Source: Pseudomonadales bacterium
GTDB taxonomy: Bacteria; Pseudomonadota; Gammaproteobacteria; Pseudomonadales; Azotimanducaceae
Length of the DNA: 48,206 bases
Assembly (NCBI GenBank): GCA_022448085.1
Contig: JAKUTH010000016.1
Location: 1-48,206, forward strand
Direction of reading: 5' to 3'
Shown: piece after piece, positions 8,323-16,743 of the stretch
How the letters are laid out: each line of letters starts with the position of its first letter
Position numbering within the stretch: the first letter of the stretch is position 1
Position numbers and translations under genes: made by a program
Notes under the pieces: model-generated
The model's input: the letters and a program-made list of their open reading frames with translations, nothing else
What the model was told of the DNA's origin: nothing
Database searches by the model: none

Positions 8323-9180
8323 TTGGCTTGGTTCCGTGTTCGGCTAAACGCGGTGGCCAGCGAGCTTGCTGAGCAATTCGCCGACGTTCTGGTGATTAAC
8401 GGAGCGTTAGCTGTTTCGTTCTATGGGGACGACGGTGGGGATGTCCTTGAGCCCGCTCCGGGGGAGCTGCGCTTGTGGCCGAGCGTTGCTGTGGAGGCAT
8501 TGTTCCCCTTGGAGACCGATGTTGAGGGGGTCCGAACGCTTGTCCGAACGGCTGGGTTCGACGTGGCGCAACTCGATTTCTTGGGTGATGATGATTGGTC
8601 CGTTCACGGCACGGCGACAGCGAGCGAACTCGATTTCGGTGGCCTATCCGTGGTCCCGCGTAACGCTTCCCGCGATAATGAGGCGGGCGTGATCCGGCTA
8701 GACCCCGGTCTTGCGTTTGGCACCGGTGGGCACGCGACTACGGCTCTCTGCCTCCGCTGGCTTGGCACGGCGGATCTTCGTAATCGAAGTGTTCTGGATT
8801 ATGGATGTGGATCTGGCGTTTTGGCGATCGGTTCGGCCAAACGGGGCGCGAAGACTGTTGTCGCCGTCGACCACGACCTTCAGGCCTTGTCTGCTTGTCG
8901 CGATAATGTTGCCTATAACCAGGTCGCCGTCGAAGTCGGTGCGACCACCTCAGCATGTGCTAACGGTCGTTTCGATGTGGTGATTTCGAATATTCTCGCC
9001 GGGACGTTGATCCAATTGTCTTCTACGTTAATTCAACGACTGGGACACGGCGGCCAAATACTGCTGTCGGGAATACTCGTTGCCCAAGTCGATGAAATAC
9101 GAGCCGCATACGGAGGGATCATTTTTGCGCCACCGGTGATTGAAGAGGGATGGGTCTTGTTACACGGCCATCGCACCTGA
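8323..9180 (+). CDS. prmA: Ribosomal protein L11 methyltransferase
   Basis: The protein has 285 residues and is a SAM-dependent methyltransferase that trimethylates ribosomal protein L11. The N-terminal substrate-recognition domain begins MAWFRVRLNA, very like PrmA family N-termini. The catalytic domain has the signature DPGLAFGTGGHATT around 127-140, then DYGCGSGVLA (159-168) for SAM binding, and an SNILA motif. Family alignment supports the TTG start at 8323; there is no ATG nearby in frame and no strong ribosome-binding site, so translation probably depends on coupling to accB. prmA normally follows accC, which is missing here. Confidence 0.93.
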   Translation: MAWFRVRLNAVASELAEQFADVLVINGALAVSFYGDDGGDVLEPAPGELRLWPSVAVEALFPLETDVEGVRTLVRTAGFDVAQLDFLGDDDWSVHGTATASELDFGGLSVVPRNASRDNEAGVIRLDPGLAFGTGGHATTALCLRWLGTADLRNRSVLDYGCGSGVLAIGSAKRGAKTVVAVDHDLQALSACRDNVAYNQVAVEVGATTSACANGRFDVVISNILAGTLIQLSSTLIQRLGHGGQILLSGILVAQVDEIRAAYGGIIFAPPVIEEGWVLLHGHRT

Positions 9181-9231
9181 GTTGGACTGTTAGGGCGATT
9201 TTTGCCACCGAATCGATAAACGTTATGATGG

Positions 9232-10233
9232 ATGTTTACAGCCATTGGTGGGCTGCCGTTGGTCGCAATCGGTCCCTACAAATTAGCTAATTCGGTGCTG
9301 TTAGCGCCGATGGCGGGTATTACCGATTTGCCTTTTCGGCATCTGGCGTGGCGGCTGGGCGCTGGTTTGGTGTACGGCGAAATGACCGTCGCTCGTCCCG
9401 ACCTATGGCACACGCGTAAATCCATTGAACGGCGATCGCTGGATCGCCGTATTCAACCCGCCGCCGTCCAAATCGCGGGGGCCGAGCCAAAGTGGATGGC
9501 TGATGCCGCGCGACGGCACGCGGACGATGGTGCGCAGATTATTGACGTCAACATGGGCTGTCCGGCGAAGAAAGTGTGCGACAAGGCGGCAGGATCTGCA
9601 CTTTTGCGAGACGAAGGCCTTGTTCGATTAATCCTAGAAGCGGTTGTCAAAGCGGTCGACGTTCCTGTCACGCTAAAAATTCGAACTGGCTGGTGTCCTA
9701 ACACGAAAAATGCGGTCACGATCGCACGCATCGCAGAAGCATCAGGAGTATCTGCGCTCACGGTACATGGGCGAACCAGGGCGTGTCGTTTTAAAGGGTG
9801 TGCCGAGTACCAAACCGTAGCGGATGTCGTTACCTCCGTCGCCATTCCGGTATTCGCCAATGGCGATATCGGCGATGTCGATAAAGCGGAGAGCGTCGTC
9901 GAACGCACGGGTGCTGCTGGTGTCATGATCGGGAGATCCGCGCTTGGGGCGCCGTGGATACCCGGATACATAGCTCGAGGCCTTGCTGGGGAGGTGGCGC
10001 AAGAACTAGATTTCGTTGAGCGCGTAGTGATCATGCGAGAACATCTCGATGCAATGCACCGGTTTTACGGTGTGGAACGCGGCGTCAAGATCGCCCGTAA
10101 ACACGTGCAATGGTACTTGCAACGCCTGCAACTCGATGAACAAAGGATCAAGTTGTTTAACCGTCTCGACAACCCAGAGTTACAGCAACGCTTTCTAAGC
10201 GAACTAAATCCAACGCTGGATAAAGCCGCATGA
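9232..10233 (+). CDS. dusB: tRNA-dihydrouridine synthase B
   Basis: The protein has 333 residues and is an FMN-dependent enzyme that reduces uridines in the tRNA D-loop. The TIM-barrel start is LLAPMAGITDLPFR; the catalytic Cys110 lies in NMGCPAKKV; KIRTGW, TVHGRT, ANGDI and MIGRSALGAPW are flavin- and phosphate-binding motifs. The motif set and the genomic position between prmA and purH favour DusB over DusA or DusC. In many gammaproteobacteria dusB is co-transcribed with fis; here only 34 nt separate it from purH and no fis is present. Confidence 0.93.
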   Translation: MFTAIGGLPLVAIGPYKLANSVLLAPMAGITDLPFRHLAWRLGAGLVYGEMTVARPDLWHTRKSIERRSLDRRIQPAAVQIAGAEPKWMADAARRHADDGAQIIDVNMGCPAKKVCDKAAGSALLRDEGLVRLILEAVVKAVDVPVTLKIRTGWCPNTKNAVTIARIAEASGVSALTVHGRTRACRFKGCAEYQTVADVVTSVAIPVFANGDIGDVDKAESVVERTGAAGVMIGRSALGAPWIPGYIARGLAGEVAQELDFVERVVIMREHLDAMHRFYGVERGVKIARKHVQWYLQRLQLDEQRIKLFNRLDNPELQQRFLSELNPTLDKAA

Positions 10234-10267
10234 TCGTGCAAACGACAATAAGGACTGACTCAACGAC

Positions 10268-11812
10268 ATGACAGAATTGACCGTTGCTCGCGCGCTCATA
10301 AGCGTCTCGGACAAACGCGACATCGAAATTCTGGTGAACCAACTCCATCAGAGCGGGGTGGATATTCTGTCGACTGGGGGTACCTATAAGGCGATTGAGG
10401 CCGTGGGCGTTCCGGTAACGGACGTAACTCAATACACAGGGTTTCCAGAGATCATGGACGGTCGTGTTAAGACGCTGCATCCAAAGGTTCACGGAGGAAT
10501 TTTGGGCCGTCGGGCGTTGGATACAGAGCTGATGAAAGATCACGGAATCGCTCCCATTGATCTGGTGGTTGTCAATCTCTACCCGTTCGAGGCGACCGTT
10601 GAACGCGATGATTGCGATCGCGAATTGGCGATTGAAAATATTGACATTGGTGGCCCGGCGATGGTGCGTTCGGCAGCAAAAAACCATGGTGACGTCTTGG
10701 TGGTTGTCGACCCGGACGACTACGTCGAAGTAGCCGATCGGATCGCTAAGGGCACCATAGATCTCTCGTTTCGGGAAAAAATGGCCGCGAAAGCGTTTCG
10801 GCATACGGCCGGATACGATGCTGCGATCGCGAGTTATTTATCGGCAAACGAACGCTTCCCTGAAGTGCTGAATCTGAAATTCGAACTGCGCGACACGATG
10901 CGATACGGCGAGAATCCCCATCAGCAGGCGGCATTTTACACGGAGAAAAATCCGCCTCCTGGGACCGTTGCGGCGTTGGAGCAACACCAAGGTAAAGCGC
11001 TCTCGTACAACAATGTGGCCGACACCGACGCCGCCATTCAGTGCGTTAACGTGTTCGATGATCCGGCCTGTGTGATTGTTAAACATGCGAACCCATGCGG
11101 TGTGGCGATCGCGGATTCGATCGGTGAAGCATACGCACATGCATTCGCAACCGATCCAACCTCGGCGTTTGGAGGGATTATCGCGTTCAACCGACCCCTC
11201 GATATGACTACGATGGCGGCGGTTGTTGCAAATCAATTTGCCGAAGTGGTCGTCGCGCCGAGTATTGCGCCGGGTGTTATTGACGAGGCTCAACAACGCA
11301 AGAATCTACGCGTTTTAACAACGGGACCACACGAGAATACACGGCGAGGGATGGAATTTAAGCGTGTGGGCGGTGGCATTCTCGTACAAGAGGCGGATGA
11401 ACGATGTTTGGACGAGGCAGGTATTAGAATCGTTACAACGCGAAGTCCGACGGACGATGAACGACGTGACCTTGAATTTGCCTGGCGTGTAGCCTGGTTC
11501 GTCAAGTCCAACGCCATCGTTTTCGCACGTGCCGGATGTACCGTTGGTGTGGGTGCTGGTCAAATGAGTCGAGTGATAAGTGCAAGGATCGCGGCCATGA
11601 AGGCAGCGGAAGAGGGTCTTGTCGTCGTGGAGTCCGTGATGGCGTCCGATGCATTTTTCCCTTTCCGCGACGGGATTGATGCCGCCGCCGAAGTTGGAAT
11701 TAGTGCTGTGATACAACCCGGTGGTTCCGTGCGAGACGATGAGGTGATCGAGGCGGCGAATGAACATGGCATGGCGATGGTGTTTACCGGGGTTCGGCAT
11801 TTTCGACACTGA
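10268..11812 (+). CDS. purH: Bifunctional AICAR transformylase / IMP cyclohydrolase
   Basis: The protein has 514 residues and performs the last two steps of IMP synthesis. The N-terminal IMP cyclohydrolase domain (about 1-195) begins [17 protein letters not shown] and contains [29 protein letters not shown] and [16 protein letters not shown]. The C-terminal transformylase domain contains [24 protein letters not shown] (catalytic Lys-His region), [11 protein letters not shown] and a C-terminus ending [10 protein letters not shown]. The length and both domains are normal. It is followed 35 nt later by purD, the usual purHD pair. Confidence 0.97.
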   Translation: MTELTVARALISVSDKRDIEILVNQLHQSGVDILSTGGTYKAIEAVGVPVTDVTQYTGFPEIMDGRVKTLHPKVHGGILGRRALDTELMKDHGIAPIDLVVVNLYPFEATVERDDCDRELAIENIDIGGPAMVRSAAKNHGDVLVVVDPDDYVEVADRIAKGTIDLSFREKMAAKAFRHTAGYDAAIASYLSANERFPEVLNLKFELRDTMRYGENPHQQAAFYTEKNPPPGTVAALEQHQGKALSYNNVADTDAAIQCVNVFDDPACVIVKHANPCGVAIADSIGEAYAHAFATDPTSAFGGIIAFNRPLDMTTMAAVVANQFAEVVVAPSIAPGVIDEAQQRKNLRVLTTGPHENTRRGMEFKRVGGGILVQEADERCLDEAGIRIVTTRSPTDDERRDLEFAWRVAWFVKSNAIVFARAGCTVGVGAGQMSRVISARIAAMKAAEEGLVVVESVMASDAFFPFRDGIDAAAEVGISAVIQPGGSVRDDEVIEAANEHGMAMVFTGVRHFRH

Positions 11813-11847
11813 TTGCTCGAGCGGGATGGATTAAGGGGCAAGGACAC

Positions 11848-13131
11848 ATGAACGTACTGGTGGTTGGCGGCGGAGGTCGCGAACACGCACTTGCGTGGAA
11901 AGCATCGCACTCAACCCAAGTGGAGACCGTTTTTGTTGCGCCAGGAAATCCGGGAACCGCAGCTGAACCCGGCTGCCGGAATGTCAACATTGCGGTCGAT
12001 GATTTTACTGCCCTTGCGACTTTTGCTGCATCGAACGACGTTGGCTTGACGATTGTTGGTCCAGAAGGGCCGTTGGTTGCCGGTATTCGAGATTTTTTTG
12101 ATGCGCGGGATCTTCGCTGTTTTGCACCTTCGCAGCGGGCTGCGCAGCTCGAAGGATCGAAAGCCTTCAGCAAGGAATTTCTCTCGCGCCACGAGATCCC
12201 GACGGCTCGATACGAAACGTTTACGTCGTTCATTGATGCGAATTGCTACATTCAAGCTGAAGGTGCGCCGATCGTCATCAAAGCGGATGGGCTTGCAGCC
12301 GGCAAAGGCGTTGTCGTTGCAGGGACGGTCGCCGAGGCAGTTGATGCGGCGCGCGTAATGCTGTCGGGCGAGCGATTTGGGGATGCGGGGAAGGAGATTG
12401 TGGTTGAAGAGTTTCTCCAGGGTGAGGAAGCCAGTTTCATTGTAGTTGCGGACGGGGACTCGGCACTGCCGTTCGCGAGTAGTCAAGACCATAAAGCCCG
12501 AGATGCTGGTGACACGGGGCCGAACACTGGTGGGATGGGCGCTTATTCGCCTGCACCGGTGGTAACCAGTGACATCCACAAACAAATTATGGAGGCCATC
12601 ATTAACCCGACGATCCGGGGTATGGCCGCGGACGGAATTCGGTACCAAGGGTTTCTTTACGCGGGGTTGATGATCGATGAGACCGGTGTGGCAAGAGTGA
12701 TCGAATTCAACTGTCGTTTCGGCGATCCCGAGGCACAGCCTGTCATGATGCGGTTGGAGTCGGATCTGGTGGAACTGTGCCAACGCGCTCTTGATACGGA
12801 ATTATCTACGGTTGAGTTAGCGTTCGCCGAAGACGTCGCGCTTGGCGTGGTGCTGGCATCCGGCGGCTATCCAAACGACTACGAGACAGGGCATGAAATT
12901 CGCGGCCTTGCGGAAGACATCGACGGGACGAAATTGTTTCACGCCGGTACGCGCGAGGATGGTGCTCGCGTGATAACTGCCGGTGGTCGAGTACTTTGCG
13001 TCGTGGGGATGGGGAGTTCGGTGGGAGAAGCTCAAGCTCGAGCATATCAGCGCGTCGACGCTATTGGTTGGAAGGACATGTATTGTCGTCGCGATATTGG
13101 CCATCGAGCAGTACGACGAGAGTCGGGTTAG
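11848..13131 (+). CDS. purD: Phosphoribosylamine-glycine ligase (GARS)
   Basis: The protein has 427 residues and makes glycinamide ribonucleotide from phosphoribosylamine, glycine and ATP. It begins [18 protein letters not shown], the expected N-terminal domain. The ATP-grasp region contains [14 protein letters not shown] and [23 protein letters not shown] and [15 protein letters not shown] are family signatures. The C-terminus ends with the usual [13 protein letters not shown]. It pairs with purH upstream. The next gene starts only 21 nt downstream, so co-transcription is likely although the functions are unrelated. Confidence 0.97.
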   Translation: MNVLVVGGGGREHALAWKASHSTQVETVFVAPGNPGTAAEPGCRNVNIAVDDFTALATFAASNDVGLTIVGPEGPLVAGIRDFFDARDLRCFAPSQRAAQLEGSKAFSKEFLSRHEIPTARYETFTSFIDANCYIQAEGAPIVIKADGLAAGKGVVVAGTVAEAVDAARVMLSGERFGDAGKEIVVEEFLQGEEASFIVVADGDSALPFASSQDHKARDAGDTGPNTGGMGAYSPAPVVTSDIHKQIMEAIINPTIRGMAADGIRYQGFLYAGLMIDETGVARVIEFNCRFGDPEAQPVMMRLESDLVELCQRALDTELSTVELAFAEDVALGVVLASGGYPNDYETGHEIRGLAEDIDGTKLFHAGTREDGARVITAGGRVLCVVGMGSSVGEAQARAYQRVDAIGWKDMYCRRDIGHRAVRRESG

Positions 13132-13152
13132 TCGTGCAACGTTGAGGTCAGC

Positions 13153-14157
13153 ATGAAGGTAGATGCATCAACTGCCGTGGATCTGCATGGGATCGGACGA
13201 CATGCGGCACGACTCGAAACACTCGGTTACGATGGTCTCCGGGTCGCCGAACTCAACCACGATCCCTTCATGGCACTTGCCGTCGCGGCAGGACAGACCT
13301 CCAGAATCGAACTCGTGACATCGGTTGCAGTGGCTTTTGCCCGCAACCCCATGTCGATGGCCGTCCTAGCCCACGATCTCAACGCCTATTCGGGGGGGCG
13401 TTTGGTGTTGGGTCTAGGGTCGCAGGTTAAACCTCATATCGAACGTCGGTTCAGCATGCCCTGGTACAAGGCTGCGCGTCAGATGCGTGAATTCATCGAG
13501 GCCATGACGGCAATATTTAACTGCTGGTATGAGGGTGCGCGGTTAGAGTACGAAGGTGAGTATTATCAACATACGTTAATGCCGACGACGTTCACACCTG
13601 ACAACACGGAGGGACTCCGCCCACGTATTGCGTTGTCCGCCACAGGCCCATTGATGACCCGTGTGGCGGCGGAGATTGCAGATGGAATGATCATGCACCC
13701 GTTCTCGTCAGCGAAATACATGCGCGAAGTCACGCTTCCCGCCATTGAGGATGGGTTACAGAGAAGCGGTCGTAGTTTGAGTGAATTCGAATTGGACTAC
13801 GCGCCGTTGATCGCAACTGGAGTGAATGAAGAGTCGATCGTACGGGCTATCGCCACAATACGAGATCGAATCGCGTTCTACGGATGCACCGTCGCATACA
13901 GGCCGGTCCTTGAAATACATGGTTGGGGAGAGCTTCAGGATGAGCTTATTTCCCTGAATCGGCAGCATCGTCGAGACGAGATGTCGCGCCTTATCTCCGA
14001 CGAGGTGCTTGAGACACTGGCGATTGTCGGTGATCCGCGATCGGTGGTAGAACGGATGCGTGAGCGGTTTGGCGGTCTAATTAGTCGGACTGGTTTTGCC
14101 GTTCCTAACATTTCTGATGATGAACTCGGGTCACTGTTGGAGCTACTTCGGAGTTGA
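13153..14157 (+). CDS. Luciferase-like flavin/F420 oxidoreductase
   Basis: The protein has 334 residues and a bacterial-luciferase-like TIM barrel: LETLGYDGLRVAELNHDPF, IELVTSVAVAFARNPMSMA, then AYSGGRLVLGLGSQVKPHIERRF. The PHIERRF segment and the overall pattern resemble the subfamily catalogued as F420-dependent (TIGR03617 type). Whether this host makes F420 cannot be judged here; FMN or FMNH2 is an alternative cofactor. It starts with ATG after a TTGAGG ribosome-binding sequence and lies 21 nt after purD, so it probably shares that transcript. The substrate is unknown. Roughly residues 130-230 contain the variable insertion expected in this superfamily. Confidence 0.8.
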   Translation: MKVDASTAVDLHGIGRHAARLETLGYDGLRVAELNHDPFMALAVAAGQTSRIELVTSVAVAFARNPMSMAVLAHDLNAYSGGRLVLGLGSQVKPHIERRFSMPWYKAARQMREFIEAMTAIFNCWYEGARLEYEGEYYQHTLMPTTFTPDNTEGLRPRIALSATGPLMTRVAAEIADGMIMHPFSSAKYMREVTLPAIEDGLQRSGRSLSEFELDYAPLIATGVNEESIVRAIATIRDRIAFYGCTVAYRPVLEIHGWGELQDELISLNRQHRRDEMSRLISDEVLETLAIVGDPRSVVERMRERFGGLISRTGFAVPNISDDELGSLLELLRS

Positions 14158-14280
14158 GTTTGGGGAATAAATCCAGCGCACGCAGCACGCGATGTTCTAG
14201 CCAACGATCCCCAGTCCTTTGTATTCTGTTGTATATGCATCAAGGCACTAGCTTCGTATGATCCGACTGGGGAAGCGTCG

Positions 14281-14895
14281 ATGATCGACCGGATGATTCG
14301 TGTATTCGATCGGGGATTGCGGACCGTCGCAGGTATCCATCCGGCAACGGACGATATACCCGATGCCCCAACGTCGGATCTTTCCGGTGCCGAAAAACGC
14401 CGCGCGGGTTCGCTGATGCGCGTTAACCATACCGGCGAGGTATGTGCGCAGGCACTATATGAAGGCCAGGCATTGACGGCACGTGATGTAAAGGTCCGGT
14501 CGGCTATGCAGCAAGCGGCGAAAGAAGAGGTTGTGCACTTGGTATGGTGTCGCAAGCGACTTCAAGAACTGGATACACACCCGAGCGTACTCGATCCAAT
14601 TTTCTTCGCGACATCGTGCGCGCTGGGGGCGCTTGCCGGGGCGCTTGGGGATCGGGTCAGTCTCGGATTTATTGCAGCGACCGAGGAGCAGGTAGTTGAA
14701 CACCTGGATCGGCATATCGATCAACTGCCGCAAGGGGATGGTCGTAGCCGTGCGATTCTCGAGCGAATGCGTGAAGATGAACTGCGCCATGGCACGTCAG
14801 CTGAGAAAGCGGGCGGTTTGCCCTTCCCGATGCCGCTACGCCGTCTTATGACCTCGTTTTCTCGAATCATGACGGAGACGACCTACCGGATTTAA
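14281..14895 (+). CDS. coq7: Demethoxyubiquinone hydroxylase (3-demethoxyubiquinol 3-hydroxylase)
   Basis: The protein has 204 residues and is a carboxylate-bridged di-iron monooxygenase that adds the last hydroxyl group in ubiquinone synthesis. The iron-binding pattern is visible: RVNHTGEVCAQALYEGQ supplies the first Glu, KEEVVHLVW supplies Glu and His (ExxH), EEQVVEHLDRH the third Glu and EDELRHG the last ExxH. It is a peripheral membrane enzyme. The start at 14281 gives a typical N-terminus (MIDRMIRVFDRGLRTVAG). A 123-bp gap separates it from the gene before, so it may have its own promoter, although none is clear. Confidence 0.94.
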   Translation: MIDRMIRVFDRGLRTVAGIHPATDDIPDAPTSDLSGAEKRRAGSLMRVNHTGEVCAQALYEGQALTARDVKVRSAMQQAAKEEVVHLVWCRKRLQELDTHPSVLDPIFFATSCALGALAGALGDRVSLGFIAATEEQVVEHLDRHIDQLPQGDGRSRAILERMREDELRHGTSAEKAGGLPFPMPLRRLMTSFSRIMTETTYRI

Positions 14896-14906
14896 AACCA
14901 AAGCCG

Positions 14907-15026
14907 GTGGACGCATCACTTTTGACATCGCGCGTTATCGATTTTCATCAAGCTCTTTTCGAAGAAATCTTTCTGTACAGGGACCTAGAAAAACCGTTTG
15001 AACGGTTGAACAGCAGCGCTACATGA
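14907..15026 (+). CDS. Possible small ORF 1 downstream of coq7
   Basis: A GTG-initiated reading frame of 39 codons encodes a polar helical peptide containing FHQALFEEIFLYRDLEKPF. It has no clear ribosome-binding site. Its TGA overlaps the ATG of a second small frame (ATGA). The residue composition looks more protein-like than random, so it may be a small gene or the remnant of a larger one. I do not recognise it. Confidence 0.2.
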   Translation: MDASLLTSRVIDFHQALFEEIFLYRDLEKPFERLNSSAT

Positions 15027-15136
15027 AATCGACCATGGCGATCATGGGTGTCAACGCGACGGAGTTGCCGACCTTGTCAAACCGCGAGGCCCTCAAAATT
15101 CTTTTGAACAGTGGCGAACTGGACGAAATCCACTGA
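15023..15136 (+). CDS. Possible small ORF 2 downstream of coq7
   Basis: This 37-codon frame starts MKSTMAIMGVNATELPTLSN and ends LLNSGELDEIH. It overlaps the previous small ORF by 4 nt and lies in a 257-bp gap between coq7 and the convergent VOC gene, where nothing else was found. A one-base frameshift in one ancestral gene would also explain the pair. No function can be given. Confidence 0.2.
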   Translation: MKSTMAIMGVNATELPTLSNREALKILLNSGELDEIH

Positions 15137-15152
15137 ATTCGTTCTTGGGCTT

Positions 15153-15560
15153 CTAGCCGCCCGCGAGGGGTGGGTGATAGATGAACTGGATAGTAACTCC
15201 GTTGGGATCACGACAATAGAAACTCCTTGCACCGTCACGATGTGCACGCGGGGCTTCCACAATTTCGATGTCAGCGCTCGCCAAATAGGTATGCCAAGCA
15301 TCGACATCGTTTTTGTCATCGATAAGGAATCCGATATGGTCCAGCCGTTGGTTAACTGAAGCCGATTCTTTCGTAACCCGGTGCAGAGCAATATTGTCCG
15401 AGCCCGATGTCAAGTAAACGTTGTCGCCGTCGGGTTCCCACTCAACGATGAGTCCGAGGACCTCGACATAAAATGCCTTGGTTGCTTCGAAGTTGAAAAC
15501 GTTCAACGCCACATGGTGCATGCCGGTGGTTGGCGGTGGTCGAACTCCACGTGGCGTCAC
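15153..15560 (-). CDS. VOC-superfamily (glyoxalase/dioxygenase fold) protein
   Basis: The protein has 135 residues and carries two beta-alpha-beta-beta-beta modules of the vicinal-oxygen-chelate fold. The first starts MHHVALNVFNFEATKAFY; the second begins RLDHIGFLIDDKNDVDAW and ends with RDPNGVTIQFIY. Likely metal ligands are the His in MHHVAL, the His in LDHIGF and a terminal Glu or Gln; the last position here reads Gln (IQFIY). The substrate is not predictable. GTG at 15560 overlaps the stop of the upstream OsmC gene by 4 nt (GTGA), so the two are coupled; the ATG at residue 14 is a possible alternative start. Confidence 0.8.
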   Translation of the reverse strand: MTPRGVRPPPTTGMHHVALNVFNFEATKAFYVEVLGLIVEWEPDGDNVYLTSGSDNIALHRVTKESASVNQRLDHIGFLIDDKNDVDAWHTYLASADIEIVEAPRAHRDGARSFYCRDPNGVTIQFIYHPPLAGG

Positions 15561-15979
15561 GGTGTTTCCCTAATTTCGTAGTCATGCGTGAAGCGAACAC
15601 CGCCGCGCTGCATCATGATCGACGCGGAGCAGTATTGTTGTGCACTCAGGTCGATTGCGCGTTTAACTTTCGTAGGGTTGAGTTTGTGGCCCGTGACCGT
15701 GAATTGGACGTGGACGTCGGTAAACACTTTCGGCTCTTTATCCGCACGCAACGCCGAGACCTCAACGCTGCAGTTCGTTATGTCTTGACGTCCCTTTCGA
15801 AGGATGTGCACGACGTCAAACGCTGTACAACCCCCGAGCCCTATGAGTACGAGCTCCATCGGTCGAGCACCAACGTTGTTTCCGCCGTGTTCGGCTGGTC
15901 CATCCATCTCGAGGGTGTGGCCCGTTTCGGAGGTGGCCGAAAATCTCACATCGCCGTTCCATTGAACCAACGCTTTCAT
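15557..15979 (-). CDS. OsmC-family peroxidase-like protein
   Basis: The protein has 140 residues starting MKALVQWNGDVRFSATSE. OsmC/Ohr proteins reduce organic hydroperoxides using two cysteines. Both expected positions are visible: Cys in GLGGCTAFDVVHILRKGRQ and Cys in QQYCSASIMM. The sequence is closer to the YhfA-like branch than to Ohr, judging by the GGCTAFDVVxxLxK pattern. I use the ATG at 15979 rather than an upstream one at 15994 because the strand following it matches family starts. It forms a two-gene unit with the VOC protein and may act in small-molecule or peroxide detoxification. Confidence 0.85.
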   Translation of the reverse strand: MKALVQWNGDVRFSATSETGHTLEMDGPAEHGGNNVGARPMELVLIGLGGCTAFDVVHILRKGRQDITNCSVEVSALRADKEPKVFTDVHVQFTVTGHKLNPTKVKRAIDLSAQQYCSASIMMQRGGVRFTHDYEIRETP

Positions 15980-16085
15980 ACCAGACCTGCCCAAATTTCG
16001 ACCATTTTCCGTGTATTCCGCTCAGACTGCGACCGTAGTTGGGTGACTGCGACTTACGAATACACGTCGTTTCGCATAGCGCAGC

Positions 16086-16733
16086 CTACGCCATGCGTTC
16101 GATGAACGGCGTTCTAAGGGCGATCTTGTTGCCCGCGTACGCTGCGCTCGGTAACTCCGCCAAGCGGGACGCCTCCGCCAGGGTATCCTCCATCAATTCG
16201 TTCGGTTCGACGACGAGATCAAGAAAACCGGCATCAACGGCCCCGATCGGATCGTACAGGTGGGCTTGGATGATGGCAGCCGTGTGGTGCCGTTTGGATA
16301 ATCGATCATCGGCAAGCGCCAACGCGAACCGGGGCAACACCGCTCCAATGGTGGTTTCGTTAAGCCCAATTTTGAAGTCACCGGCTGTTCCAATGCGAGA
16401 ATCCGCCGCAAGGAGGATGAGTGCGCCTGCCGCGATAGCATGTCCGGTGCAGCCGATCACTAGAGGTTGAGGATGCGAGTAAATCGTTTTCAACATCCTG
16501 CCACCCGCGGCGACGAGAGTTTGTGCGGCAGTTCCGCCGTCGCCGACTACCGATAAGTCGAAGCCGCCGGAGAAACGTCCGGGTCGACCAAAAAGAGCGA
16601 TTGCGGATGCTTCGTTGCGGGAGCGTTCAAGAGCCTCCGTCAGTTCTTCGATGAATGTGTGGTTAATGGCATTCGCCTTGCCGTCGTCTATGTGAATGAC
16701 GGCAACTTCACCGTCCTTCTGATAATTAAGCAT
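16086..16733 (-). CDS. Crotonase-family (enoyl-CoA hydratase/isomerase-like) protein, short
   Basis: The protein has 215 residues, shorter than the usual 255-260. The crotonase core is clear: DGKANAINHTFIEELTEALE, an oxyanion-hole segment GRFSGGFDLS, then GCTGHAIAAGALILLAADSR and LNETTIGAVLP. The Glu in LNETTIG matches the first catalytic Glu of enoyl-CoA hydratase. By hand alignment the second catalytic Glu position falls on a non-acidic residue, so hydratase activity is doubtful. The start at 16733 follows an AGGA site and lies 10 nt after the trpC stop, so the gene probably shares the trp transcript. Its acyl-CoA substrate is unknown. Confidence 0.8.
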   Translation of the reverse strand: MLNYQKDGEVAVIHIDDGKANAINHTFIEELTEALERSRNEASAIALFGRPGRFSGGFDLSVVGDGGTAAQTLVAAGGRMLKTIYSHPQPLVIGCTGHAIAAGALILLAADSRIGTAGDFKIGLNETTIGAVLPRFALALADDRLSKRHHTAAIIQAHLYDPIGAVDAGFLDLVVEPNELMEDTLAEASRLAELPSAAYAGNKIALRTPFIERMA

Positions 16734-16743
16734 TGAAATATTC

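Noticed and set aside
8316-8323. Degraded accC between accB and prmA
   Set aside because: Only 6 nt lie between the two genes, so there is no room for a pseudogene.
11911-12783. 290-codon minus-strand frame opposite purD
   Set aside because: purD is certain on the plus strand, and the antisense product is Arg- and His-rich without any recognisable motif.
15530-16105. 191-codon plus-strand frame over the OsmC gene
   Set aside because: OsmC has both conserved Cys motifs and normal length; the plus-strand translation has no domain.
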